Below, piece after piece: positions 15,571-22,819 of a stretch of DNA of 33,666 nucleotides. Below the pieces are notes generated by a model. It ran no database searches and was not told the origin of the DNA. It worked only from the letters and a program-made list of their open reading frames with translations. The number at the start of each line of letters is the position of its first letter. The first letter of the stretch is position 1. This DNA comes from DAOUAG01 sp034432935 (GTDB taxonomy: Bacteria; Chloroflexota; Dehalococcoidia; SM23-28-2; RBG-16-64-32), in NCBI GenBank assembly GCA_034432935.1, contig DAOUBD010000075.1:1-33666 (forward strand), in the 5' to 3' direction. A program made the translations under genes and the position numbers.

Positions 15571-16404
15571 GTGAGATTCGTCAAGACCCCCGAGGAGATA
15601 CAGCGCATCCAGAAAGTCTACGCGCAGTGCCACTTCATGGGTATGCGGGGGCTATCCGTCCTATTCGAGACGGACCCAGACGCAGTGCAGGCGCTCCTGC
15701 CTCCACCCCTGGAGCCGACGCCCGAGCCGTTAGGCACAGCCTGGGTCGGCGAGGTGGCTGCATCCAACTGTGTGGGGCCATTCCGCGGGGCCGCCGTCTA
15801 CCTGCGGGCCCGCTACGGGGACATCGTGGGGAACTACTGCCTGACGATGCCGATGTCGACACCCGAAGCGGTGGTGTTCGGCCGCGAACTGTATGGCGAG
15901 CCGAAGAAGGTGGCCGCTATTATCTTCGAAACGCAGGGTGATCACGTGTGGGGTTCGGCGGAGCGCCGCGGGGTGCGCTTCTTGAGCTTGCGCGGCAGGG
16001 TGACTCGCGAGGGAAGGCCGGGGCGCACGCAAACCTCGACGTTTCACTTCAAGTTCACGCCGCGCCCCGACGGTCACGGCTTCGATAGTCCGCCCAGGTT
16101 GGTCCGCGTGGTCGGCGACGTCACGGTGCAGGTGGCCAGGCTGGGGCGGGGCGAGCTCGTCTTCCGGGATTCAGCTCACGATCCTGTAGCGGACATACCG
16201 GTGCGGCAGGTGGTGGAAGCCGTGTACACTGAGGGCCACATGTATACCAGTGGTCACACGCTATGTGAGGTGGACCCGGAGGCGTTTCTCCCGTACTCCT
16301 TCGCCAGCATCGACGACCTGGATGAGATCGCCGAGGGAGGAACGATCCACGCCCAGGCGGCGCGCAGGACTCGCGAAGGGAAGGGCCAGTGGCGCGGCCG
16401 CTGA
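15571..16404 (+). CDS. Acetoacetate decarboxylase family protein
   Basis: This protein of about 277 residues has the acetoacetate decarboxylase fold. The signature GRELYGEPKK (104-113) carries the Schiff-base lysine K112 and its pKa-lowering neighbour K113, equivalent to K115/K116 of the Clostridium enzyme. A conserved arginine lies near R26. The enzyme would decarboxylate a 3-oxo acid or act as an aldolase-dehydratase through a lysine Schiff base; many family members do not use acetoacetate. The start at 15571 is supported by AGGAG seven bases upstream and the promoter at 15508. It is followed by a methyltransferase and an FAD oxidoreductase, a small cluster that looks catabolic or tailoring. 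Confidence 0.82.
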   Translation: MRFVKTPEEIQRIQKVYAQCHFMGMRGLSVLFETDPDAVQALLPPPLEPTPEPLGTAWVGEVAASNCVGPFRGAAVYLRARYGDIVGNYCLTMPMSTPEAVVFGRELYGEPKKVAAIIFETQGDHVWGSAERRGVRFLSLRGRVTREGRPGRTQTSTFHFKFTPRPDGHGFDSPPRLVRVVGDVTVQVARLGRGELVFRDSAHDPVADIPVRQVVEAVYTEGHMYTSGHTLCEVDPEAFLPYSFASIDDLDEIAEGGTIHAQAARRTREGKGQWRGR

Positions 16405-16426
16405 GGCCAGACGCCTCGGCAGACTC

Positions 16427-17071
16427 ATGAGCGCAAAGAGCGAGACAGGCCATCGCTGGTTCGCCGCCATCTACGACCGCATGATGGCTGGCGCGGAGAA
16501 GTCCTTCATGAGAGAGGTGCGGCGCGACATCGCCGGTGGGGCGCAAGGCCGGGTCCTGGAGATCGGGGCCGGCACCGGGGCCAACTTCCCGTATTACACC
16601 GAGGCGGCCGTCAGCGTAGTGGCCGTGGAGCCCGACCCGTTCATGGCCCGCCGGGCGAGGGAGAAAGTTCAGCAGGCGCGGGTCCCCATCGACCTGCGCC
16701 AGGCGCCGGCCGAGGTGCTGCCCTTCGGCGATGAGACCTTCGATACCGTTGTGGGCACTCTCGTCCTGTGCTCCGTGAAGGACCCGGCGAAGGCTTTGGC
16801 GGAGGTCCGCCGCGTCCTACGCCCCGGCGGCCAGCTCCGCTTCTACGAGCACGTCCGCTACGAGCACCCCTTCGGCGCCTTCTGGCAAGACCTGGCCACA
16901 CCTATCTGGCGCTGGGCTGGCGCCGGCTGCCACCCCAACCGCGATACGGCTCGCGCCATCCGCGAGGCTGGCTTCGTGATCCAGGAGATGGAGCTAAGCA
17001 AGCCCGTGCCTGCCATCCCTCCCATGGGCATCGCAAGGCCCCACATCAGGGGCGTAGCCTTGCGGCCGTAG
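16427..17071 (+). CDS. Class I SAM-dependent methyltransferase
   Basis: This 214-residue Rossmann-fold methyltransferase has motif I VLEIGAGTG (43-51), an acidic end of strand 2 (VAVEPDP), motif II FDTVVGTLVLCSV and motif III LRPGGQLRFYEHVR. The C-terminal WQDLATPIWRWAGAGCHPNRDTARAIREAGF resembles the phospholipid- or thiol-methyltransferase group (PmtA/METTL7-like). The likely substrate is therefore a lipid or a small hydrophobic molecule. The ATG at 16427 is chosen by family length; the frame is open upstream only because it shadows the previous gene. It lies 22 bases after the ADC-family stop and seven bases before the oxidoreductase. Confidence 0.82.
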   Translation: MSAKSETGHRWFAAIYDRMMAGAEKSFMREVRRDIAGGAQGRVLEIGAGTGANFPYYTEAAVSVVAVEPDPFMARRAREKVQQARVPIDLRQAPAEVLPFGDETFDTVVGTLVLCSVKDPAKALAEVRRVLRPGGQLRFYEHVRYEHPFGAFWQDLATPIWRWAGAGCHPNRDTARAIREAGFVIQEMELSKPVPAIPPMGIARPHIRGVALRP

Positions 17072-17077
17072 GTCCCC

Positions 17078-18355
17078 ATGCCTCCCGGGCGCCCAGAGCA
17101 CGTCCGTTTGCCTTCTGGCAGGGTGCCGGTGACGGCCCACACCGACGTGCTGGTCGCCGGTGGTGGCGCAGCGGGCTTGGCAGCGGCGGTGGCCGCAGCC
17201 CGCTGTGGCGCCGAAGTCCTGCTGCTGGAGCGTTCAGCCTACCTGGGAGGGCTGGCGACGGGCGGCCTCATCATCCTGCTGTTGACCCTGGACGATGGCG
17301 CCGGGCGCCAGGTCGTGGGAGGCCTGTGCCAGGAGATGGTGGACCGGCTGGACAGGCGCAAGGCCGCATATTTCCCGCCGTCCCAAGAGTGGAATGATCC
17401 GGACCCGCGCCTGGTGGAGCACTACCGGCGCTGGGGCCTGGTTTGGGGCAGCGGACCCCACCGCGTGCGCTACTCCGTTGCCTTCGAGCCCCACGAGTTC
17501 GTCTTCGCGGCCGACGAGATGGTGCGAGAGGCGGGTGTCAGAGTGCTGTACCACACCTGGGTGTGCGAGCCGTTGGTCGAAGACGGGGAGCTGACGGCGG
17601 TGATCATCCAGAACAAGGGGGGCAGGCAGGCAGTGCGAGCCAAGGTGGTGGTGGACGCGACGGGTGACGGAGACGTGATGGCGGCGGCCGGTGAGAGCTA
17701 CGAGTTGGAGCGCGTGCACCCGTGGCTATGGTTCTTGATGAGCAACGTCAGGGATCCCGAAAAGGCTTTAGAGGTCGGCGGCGGCCTCTTCTTCCACACT
17801 ATCGGCAAGGGCCGGGTGCTGGTCCCGTGGGGCGGCGAGGCGCGGGCCACAGGACGTATCGATGCCACTATGCCGTGGGAGGTCTCAGAGGCGCTGGCCG
17901 AGTGCAGACGCATGGTCGCCGAGGAGGCGGCACGGCTGAAGAAGAGCGTGCCGGGCTTCGAAGACGCGTATGTCTCCTTGGTGGCAGAGCAACTGGGAAT
18001 CACCGAGTCGCGACGCCTCGTGGGCGAGTACGTTATGTCGCGGGAGGACTTGAACCGGTCCTTTCCCGATACGATCGCGCGGACCGGCCATTGGACGAAA
18101 TACGATTGCGTGTACAACATCCCTTACCGGAGCCTGCTGCCCCGCAAGGCCAGGAATGTACTGGTGGCGGGCCGGTGCATATCGGTGGACCACCGGGTGC
18201 ACCACGCCACCAAGGAGATACCGGCCTGTATGGCCACCGGCCAGGCGGCCGGCGTTGCTGCCTCCATGGCGGCGGCCTCTGGGAAAAGCGTAAAGGAGGT
18301 GGATGTGGGGGAGTTGCGGGCGCGGCTGCTGTCCCAGGGGGCGATTCTTGACTAG
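17078..18355 (+). CDS. FAD-dependent oxidoreductase
   Basis: This 425-residue flavoprotein has an N-terminal dinucleotide fold, VLVAGGGAAGLAAAVAA (24-40), ending in the acidic strand LLLER. A second FAD contact is VVVDATGDGDVMAAAG near 190-205. The C-terminal FAD motif is NVLVAGRCISVDHRVHHATKE, with H and T residues typical of the FAD-dependent oxidoreductase family PF12831. These enzymes oxidise or reduce small metabolites; the substrate is unknown. The ATG at 17078 has only a weak ribosome-binding site. A GTG at 17129 (starting TAHTDVLVAGG) is an alternative. It ends five bases from the convergent cyclic-nucleotide-binding gene. Confidence 0.8.
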   Translation: MPPGRPEHVRLPSGRVPVTAHTDVLVAGGGAAGLAAAVAAARCGAEVLLLERSAYLGGLATGGLIILLLTLDDGAGRQVVGGLCQEMVDRLDRRKAAYFPPSQEWNDPDPRLVEHYRRWGLVWGSGPHRVRYSVAFEPHEFVFAADEMVREAGVRVLYHTWVCEPLVEDGELTAVIIQNKGGRQAVRAKVVVDATGDGDVMAAAGESYELERVHPWLWFLMSNVRDPEKALEVGGGLFFHTIGKGRVLVPWGGEARATGRIDATMPWEVSEALAECRRMVAEEAARLKKSVPGFEDAYVSLVAEQLGITESRRLVGEYVMSREDLNRSFPDTIARTGHWTKYDCVYNIPYRSLLPRKARNVLVAGRCISVDHRVHHATKEIPACMATGQAAGVAASMAAASGKSVKEVDVGELRARLLSQGAILD

Positions 18356-18360
18356 GCGCC

Positions 18361-18786
18361 CTACTCTGTAAGGCGAGCCTCCACGGCCCTCAGGCGGCGG
18401 ACCAGCACTTGGAGCATGGCCACCGCGATCTCCGGGTGGTTCTTCAGCTCCGCCAGGAAGTCCCAGCGCGTCAAAGCGAGGCACTCGGTATCCTCGAGGG
18501 CCCGGACGGTGGCGTTGCGAGGGAAGCCCTCGAAGAGAGCCATCTCCCCGAAGAAATCGGCCGGCCCGAGGGTGGCCAGCACCTGCTGATTTGCGCCTTG
18601 GCCCCGGACGACCTCGACCTTACCGGAGGTGATGATGAAGACACCCGCTGCCTGGTCGCCCTCGCTAATGATGACTTCGCCAGCCTTCACTTGCCTAGGC
18701 ACGACGATGCTCGCCAGGCGATCGAGGTCGCGGGGCGCCAATTCGGAGAAGATCGGCACCTTCTTCAGCATATCCTGGTGTCCCAT
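18361..18786 (-). CDS. Cyclic-nucleotide-binding domain protein without DNA-binding domain
   Basis: The 141 residues make a single CRP/FNR-type beta-roll. It has GEVIISEGDQAAGVFIITSGKVEVV (36-60) and the phosphate-binding cassette FFGEMALFEGFPRNATV (78-94), including the Glu and Arg that contact cyclic nucleotide. There is no helix-turn-helix after the C helix (about 118-140), so it is not a CRP transcription factor. It may sense cAMP/cGMP or redox state and act through partner proteins. AAGGAGGAGA lies just before the ATG. The 270-base gap upstream carries the REP-like palindromes. Confidence 0.85.
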   Translation of the reverse strand: MGHQDMLKKVPIFSELAPRDLDRLASIVVPRQVKAGEVIISEGDQAAGVFIITSGKVEVVRGQGANQQVLATLGPADFFGEMALFEGFPRNATVRALEDTECLALTRWDFLAELKNHPEIAVAMLQVLVRRLRAVEARLTE

Positions 18787-18913
18787 CGGTCTCCTCCTTC
18801 GGCTTGGTGAACGGTTGGCACCCTTTTACCAGAAGGGCTACTACGGCGTCAACCAGGCCTGCCGTCCTTAGGCGGCGGCCAGTGGCGGTCCCGCCAGCGG
18901 CCGAAAAACCCCC

Positions 18914-18942
18914 GCTCATGCTGGGGCCCTCGAAGCATGAGC
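18914..18942 (+). repeat. REP-like palindrome, copy A
   Basis: A perfect nine-base stem GCTCATGCT/AGCATGAGC encloses GGGGCCCTCGA. It has the same 29-base layout and core as the elements at 19002-19030 and 28095-28123, and as the reverse complement of 28024-28052. Confidence 0.8.
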
Positions 18943-18952
18943 CGTATACCCG

Positions 18953-18982
18953 GCTCAGCCTTCGAGAGACCTCAGGCTGAGC
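18953..18982 (-). repeat. REP-like palindrome, copy B (opposite orientation)
   Basis: A perfect nine-base stem GCTCAGCCT/AGGCTGAGC encloses TCGAGAGACCTC. Its core CCTTCGAG...CCTCAGG matches copy D at 28024-28052, and it is inverted relative to copies A, C and E. It lies ten bases from copy A. Confidence 0.75.
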
Positions 18983-19001
18983 GGGAAGGGGTGTAGATGC
19001 A

Positions 19002-19030
19002 TCTCATGTCGAGGCCCTCGAAGCATGAGC
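19002..19030 (+). repeat. REP-like palindrome, copy C
   Basis: It aligns with copy A over 29 bases with four differences, sharing GGCCCTCGAAGCATGAGC. An inner dyad, TCGAGG-C-CCTCGA (19009-19021), is specific to this copy. The rest of the 18787-19056 gap holds no gene that I can support. Confidence 0.75.
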
Positions 19031-19056
19031 CAAGTGCTCGGACAGGGCTAGTCAGC

Positions 19057-19494
19057 TTAGGACTGGCGCCTCGGCAGGATGACCGTCGCTCGGCCTGGGG
19101 TCGTAACGCCCTCGCGATCGTTCTCGGCCCAGACTTCCAGGTCGACGCAGCCCTGGCCGTCCTGGATGTACTTGGCCGTGACCCGCCCTTTGCAGACCAT
19201 GGTGTCTCCGGGGCGTTGCTGGCGGCGCATTTCGAAGTACAGCCGCTTTAGGAAGCCGTCATCCCCCATCCAATCGGTGATGACGCGCACGAGGGCGGCC
19301 TGCATGAAGCCGGTGTTCATGAAGATATCGCCATGCCCTGCCTTGGCGGCGAAAGCTGGGTCGAAGTGCAAGGGGTACCAGTCCTGGGAGCCGCTGATCT
19401 GGAGGAAGACCCGCCGTTTGGTGATCTCCAAGTTGAAGCCTGGCAGCTCCTGCCCCACCTCAACATCGTCCCAGAAAGGCTGCGGCCGGTTCAT
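19057..19494 (-). CDS. MaoC-like hot-dog dehydratase
   Basis: This 145-residue hot-dog protein has the variant hydratase motif ISGSQDWYPLHFDPAFA, with D38 and H43 in the catalytic positions. The form QDWYPLH instead of GDxNPLH is seen in the ChsH1/FAS1-like hydratase group that works as a heteromeric pair. The gene upstream encodes a second hot-dog protein and overlaps by four bases (ATGA), so a two-subunit enoyl-CoA hydratase is likely. The substrate is unknown; steroid-like or branched acyl-CoA is possible by analogy. Confidence 0.8.
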   Translation of the reverse strand: MNRPQPFWDDVEVGQELPGFNLEITKRRVFLQISGSQDWYPLHFDPAFAAKAGHGDIFMNTGFMQAALVRVITDWMGDDGFLKRLYFEMRRQQRPGDTMVCKGRVTAKYIQDGQGCVDLEVWAENDREGVTTPGRATVILPRRQS

Positions 19495-20024
19495 CCCTCG
19501 GGCTGATGAGCTGCCGCTACTTCCTCGGGGGAACGGTGGGCCACCAGGGTGTTACGTATGATGCACACCGTTTCGTCCCTTTGGTTGGAGATGGTCAGTT
19601 CGGCCACTATCCAGACGGCCTCAGGGTCCATTGAGATGGGCTTCTGGAAGACATCGGCGATGCGGCGGCGGACGGACAGGTGGTCGCCGACCTTGATACG
19701 GGCCAACCACTCCACCTCCTGGCTCATGTTGATGATGCGCTTTCCGGGCGTGGGCACTATGGGGATAAGCGGCTCGAAGACGGCCGGCCAGGGTCCGAGA
19801 CTGGCGAAGTAAAGAGCAAGCCAACCCGAAGGAGGACAGAGAACAGAACCGTGGGAGGTGCTCTTGGCGTATTCCGGGTCCAGGAAGAGGGGGTTATTGT
19901 CGTCGATCATGTGGCAGTGGCGGCGGATGGGATCATGTTCGACGGGGTAGCGGCCGCGAGCGGGCGCCGTCTCGAATCCCACCCACTTCGCCCGCACAGC
20001 CCCTATGTCGTAGGGTTGGGTCAT
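19491..20024 (-). CDS. FAS1-like dehydratase (MaoC N-terminal-type hot-dog)
   Basis: This 177-residue protein has the non-catalytic-type hot-dog domain seen in MaoC_dehydrat_N proteins, with HCHMIDDNNPLFLDPEYAKSTSHG near 36-59 and the repeat strand VEWLARIKVGDHLSVRRRIADV. It overlaps the catalytic hot-dog gene by ATGA at its end and the alpha/beta hydrolase gene by ATGA at its start. Tight coupling implies fixed stoichiometry. It most likely shapes the acyl pocket of a heteromeric hydratase. It could have its own activity, since the DDNNPL motif is close to a hydratase motif. Confidence 0.78.
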   Translation of the reverse strand: MTQPYDIGAVRAKWVGFETAPARGRYPVEHDPIRRHCHMIDDNNPLFLDPEYAKSTSHGSVLCPPSGWLALYFASLGPWPAVFEPLIPIVPTPGKRIINMSQEVEWLARIKVGDHLSVRRRIADVFQKPISMDPEAVWIVAELTISNQRDETVCIIRNTLVAHRSPEEVAAAHQPEG

Positions 20025-20845
20025 GAGCTTCCCTTTACGGTGAGGGCGGCATGAACCCTGGCCAGGAAGCGGACCAGGATATCGTTGAACTCCTTGGGCC
20101 GCTCGATCTGTGGCGTGTGACCGGAGCCTGCGATGACGGCAAGTTCACTCCCGGCGATCCGCTGGTGCATCGCCTGGGACGGTGAGACGAAGGGTTCATC
20201 TTTCTCACCGCAGATTATAAGAGTCGGGATCTGGATGCCGGCCAGCTCCTCAAGCAACGGGCGCCGCTCCGCCATGGCCTGCGATAGGTAGATATAGGCC
20301 TCGGGGGCCACCAAACGGAACTGTTCGCGCCGAATCTGGAGGATCTCCGGTCGGGAGACGATCTCCGGCGGCAGGAGATTGAGGCGGAGCTGCTCCTCGA
20401 AGACGGCCTCCATATCGCCCTGCCGCGCGATGTCTATGAGCCTCTGCCGCTCAGGGGTCATCATTCCTGGCAACGGGTTGGCGGCAGTGTCCACGAGGAC
20501 CAGAGCACGGAAGAGCTGGGGCTGGGAGAGGACGAGGTGTTGGGCCACCATGCCGCCCATGGAGTGCCCCGCGAGGTAACACTGGGAGATGCCCAGGTGC
20601 CGGATCAGAGCCAGGACATCGGCGGCCAGGACCTCCAGGGTGTAGTCCTCAGGGCGCGTGGGTTTGGACGAGAGGCCGTGGCCGCGAAGGTCGGGCGAGA
20701 TGGTCCGGAAGGATGCCGAGAGGGCGGGCACCGTGAGGGCCCAGTTGCGGGAGTTGCCGGTGAAGCCGTGTATCAGAAGGACCGGGAAACCTTCACCGGC
20801 CTCGCGATAGTGGAGGTCTACTCCGTTCACGGAAACGTGGGGCAT
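20021..20845 (-). CDS. Alpha/beta hydrolase
   Basis: This 274-residue alpha/beta-fold hydrolase has a full catalytic triad: S95 in GHSMGG, D216 in GEKDEPF and H243 in SGHTPQIERP. The oxyanion HGFTGNSRNW is at 26-35. It resembles carboxylesterases, lactonases and meta-cleavage hydrolases. First in the operon with the two hot-dog proteins, it may release or hydrolyse an ester or thioester in the same pathway. A -10-like TATACT lies upstream on the minus strand (20875-20880), without a clear -35. Confidence 0.82.
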   Translation of the reverse strand: MPHVSVNGVDLHYREAGEGFPVLLIHGFTGNSRNWALTVPALSASFRTISPDLRGHGLSSKPTRPEDYTLEVLAADVLALIRHLGISQCYLAGHSMGGMVAQHLVLSQPQLFRALVLVDTAANPLPGMMTPERQRLIDIARQGDMEAVFEEQLRLNLLPPEIVSRPEILQIRREQFRLVAPEAYIYLSQAMAERRPLLEELAGIQIPTLIICGEKDEPFVSPSQAMHQRIAGSELAVIAGSGHTPQIERPKEFNDILVRFLARVHAALTVKGSS

Positions 20846-20911
20846 GGCGAGCCTCGCCTCAGAAGGACGCTATGAGTATAGCATTCCCTGGATCGAAAGC
20901 CACCACCGCCA

Positions 20912-20941
20912 TTGACAGGTAAACCGAGAGAGGGCTATGGT
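20912..20941 (+). promoter_or_regulatory. Candidate promoter for the MoaD/ThiS-like gene
   Basis: TTGACA (20912-20917) is followed after 18 bases by TATGGT (20936-20941), about 45 bases before the TTG start at 20986. The -35 is perfect and the -10 is weak. The rest of the 140-base divergent gap shows no gene. Confidence 0.4.
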
Positions 20942-20985
20942 GACGCATTAGGAAAGCGCATTATTTCTAAATACAGGGGGCTGGT

Positions 20986-21225
20986 TTGAGGGTCAAGGTG
21001 GAACTCCAGGCGTATCTCGAAGAATACTCGCCTGCCGGGCGTCCGGCCTTCGACTATGTGGTCCCTGATGGAGCGCTCGTGAGGGACCTCATCACGCAAC
21101 TCGGGATCCCCCACGAGATGGCCACCGTCGTTATCGTGGGGCAGACGGCGGCCCGCATGGACGACGCGCTGCATGAGGGGGATACCATCACGGTAATTCC
21201 TCCCCTGGCCGGCGGCTCTTGGTAG
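20986..21225 (+). CDS. MoaD/ThiS-like ubiquitin-fold protein with GGSW end
   Basis: The 79 residues have a beta-grasp layout: MRVKVELQAYLEEY, the helix ALVRDLITQLG, the strand TVVIVGQ and the terminal DGxxxxxxPPLAGG pattern (EGDTITVIPPLAGGSW). MoaD and ThiS carry sulfur as a C-terminal Gly-Gly thiocarboxylate. Here Ser-Trp follows the Gly-Gly, so activation would need removal of two residues, or the protein works unprocessed. The TTG start has AGGGGG five bases upstream. No moa, thi or tungsten-cofactor genes are adjacent. It lies upstream of the Fur-family gene but has its own promoter candidate. Confidence 0.72.
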   Translation: MRVKVELQAYLEEYSPAGRPAFDYVVPDGALVRDLITQLGIPHEMATVVIVGQTAARMDDALHEGDTITVIPPLAGGSW

Positions 21226-21267
21226 CGGCGCCGCTGTAACAGAGGGCTCCTCCCGCACGTCTTGGTG

Positions 21268-21296
21268 TTGACAGCCAGGATCAACTCCTGGATAAT
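21268..21296 (+). promoter_or_regulatory. Strong sigma-70 promoter of the Fur-family/metal-transport operon
   Basis: A perfect TTGACA (21268-21273), 17 bases and GATAAT (21291-21296) make the best promoter match in the window. The spacer itself contains a dyad, CCAGGA-TCAAC-TCCTGG (21275-21291). The GTG of the regulator is about 55 bases downstream. Confidence 0.7.
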
Positions 21297-21321
21297 GCAC
21301 GTGCATCTAATTGCATATGCA
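21295..21321. promoter_or_regulatory. Paired palindromes, candidate Fur/Zur-type operator
   Basis: ATGCACGTGCAT (21295-21306) and TGCATATGCA (21312-21321) are perfect palindromes. They overlap the -10 and the expected transcription start. Both share TGCA arms and their centres are about 16 bases apart, so two dimers could bind on neighbouring faces. Position and the adjacent regulator gene suggest autoregulation. The sequence is not the classical Fur box, and I infer binding from location only. Confidence 0.55.
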
Positions 21322-21349
21322 TCCAAGGTGAAAGGCAGGAGACCAGATT

Positions 21350-21778
21350 GTGAGTTGTGAGACGGAGATGGCGGTGACCCTGCGCGGGGCCGGCCAGAAG
21401 GTCACTCCCCAGCGCATGTTGATCCTGTCGACGGTTCGGCATGCCTCGCGCCACGTCACAGCCAGCCAGATCCTGGAAACGGTGAGGGAGTCCTACCCGT
21501 ATCTAGACGCCTCCACGGTATACCGTACGCTGGCTTCAGCACGGGAGCTCGGGCTGGTGAACGAGCTGAGCGCCGGGCAAGGAGATACCGAGTTCGAATG
21601 GGCCGGCGGCGAGCGGCACCACCACCTGGTTTGCCGGTCTTGCGGGAGCGTTTCTTCTCTGGACTACGGGTATCTGGACGGTCTGGCGACGGCCCTCCTG
21701 GATGACCTAGGCTTCCAGGCCGACCTCACCCATTTCGCCATCTCAGGCACCTGCCGGCACTGCCGCCAGCCGGGCTAG
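21350..21778 (+). CDS. Fur-family transcriptional regulator, Zur-like by context
   Basis: This 142-residue regulator has the N-terminal winged helix VTPQRMLILSTV...VTASQILETV...YLDASTVYRTLASARELGLV (18-70) and a C-terminal dimer and metal domain. The structural zinc site is formed by C95/C98 (CRSC) and C135/C138 (CRHC). The sensory side has the HHH run at 90-92. It starts with GTG after AGGAG. The next genes are a metal ABC transporter in the same direction, so it most likely represses metal uptake when zinc (or manganese) is abundant. Fur or PerR specificity is possible but less consistent with the neighbours. Confidence 0.85.
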   Translation: MSCETEMAVTLRGAGQKVTPQRMLILSTVRHASRHVTASQILETVRESYPYLDASTVYRTLASARELGLVNELSAGQGDTEFEWAGGERHHHLVCRSCGSVSSLDYGYLDGLATALLDDLGFQADLTHFAISGTCRHCRQPG

Positions 21779-21793
21779 AAAAGGAGTTCCGAA

Positions 21794-22810
21794 TTGCGCT
21801 TGCGATCTGTCTTGGGGGTCGTGATTACCTTGGCACTGGCCGCCGCCACTGCGTCCGCATGCGGCGGCGGCGACGGCGGCGGTTCTTCTGCCGCCAAGCT
21901 GAAGGTCGTCTCCACGGTGGCACCCATCACCAGCCTAGTGGAGAACATCGGGGGCACGGTTATCGAGCTCCAGGGTCTGATCCCGGAGGGCACCAACTCC
22001 CACACCTATGAGCCCCCCGTATCTGACGTAAAGGCTATCTCCAGCGCGGACCTCATCGTGATGAACGGCCTCCAGTTGGAGGAACCGTCCTTGGAGCTGG
22101 CGAAGGCCAACAAGAAGAAGGATGCCGTGATCCTTCTGTTGGGAGATACGGCGATCACACCCGAGGAGTATAAGTTCGACTTCAGTTTCCCGAAGTCAGA
22201 GGGCAAACCCAACCCTCACACCTGGCCCAACGCGGCCATCGCTATGGAGTACGCCCAGCTTATACACGACAAGCTTGTCGAGCTGGACCGGGAACACCGG
22301 GACTACTATGACGCCAACTTCAACGAGCTGAAAAGGCGCCTGGAGGTGCTGGACCGCCAAATGTTGGCAGCTGCCCAGACTGTGCCTCCGAAGAACCGGA
22401 AGCTGCTCACCTACCACGATTCGTGGGCGTACTGGGCCGATCGCTACGACTTTACCGTGGTGGGCGCCATCCAGCCATCGGACTTCGCAGAGCCGTCGGC
22501 CAAGGACGTGGCGGCCCTCATCGACCAGGTGAAGGCCGAGGGGGTGCCGGCCATCTTCGGGTCAGAGGTCTTTCCCAGCCCGGTCCTGGAGCAGATCGCG
22601 CGGGAAACGGGGGCCACTTATGTCGACGACTTGCGGGACGACGATCTGCCGGGGAAACCGGGCGATCCTTTGCACTCCTACATTGGGCTGATGGTAGAGA
22701 ACATGCGCATCATGATCCCGGCGCTGGGGGGAGATGATGCGCCCATGAAGCTGGTGGACCCGAGCCTGGTCTTCACCGACGGGCCGAGCCCCGCCAGGTA
22801 CCCGCAGTAG
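21794..22810 (+). CDS. znuA: Zinc/manganese ABC transporter substrate-binding lipoprotein
   Basis: This 338-residue cluster A-I metal-binding protein begins with a signal peptide ending in a lipobox (C23 in ATASAC), so it is anchored to the outer face of the membrane. Metal ligands are H70 (NSHTYEPP), H142 (NPHTW), H208 (TYHDSW) and an Asp near 281-283 (VDDLRDDD). Three histidines, rather than two plus Glu, favour zinc, as in TroA and ZnuA. The His-rich loop of enterobacterial ZnuA is absent. The TTG start is supported by AAGGAG seven bases upstream. It follows the Fur-family gene by 15 bases. Confidence 0.87.
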   Translation: MRLRSVLGVVITLALAAATASACGGGDGGGSSAAKLKVVSTVAPITSLVENIGGTVIELQGLIPEGTNSHTYEPPVSDVKAISSADLIVMNGLQLEEPSLELAKANKKKDAVILLLGDTAITPEEYKFDFSFPKSEGKPNPHTWPNAAIAMEYAQLIHDKLVELDREHRDYYDANFNELKRRLEVLDRQMLAAAQTVPPKNRKLLTYHDSWAYWADRYDFTVVGAIQPSDFAEPSAKDVAALIDQVKAEGVPAIFGSEVFPSPVLEQIARETGATYVDDLRDDDLPGKPGDPLHSYIGLMVENMRIMIPALGGDDAPMKLVDPSLVFTDGPSPARYPQ

Positions 22811-22819
22811 GGGCGCCAC

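Noticed and set aside
18361..18786. CRP/FNR transcription factor
   Set aside because: The sequence ends after the C helix with no helix-turn-helix domain.
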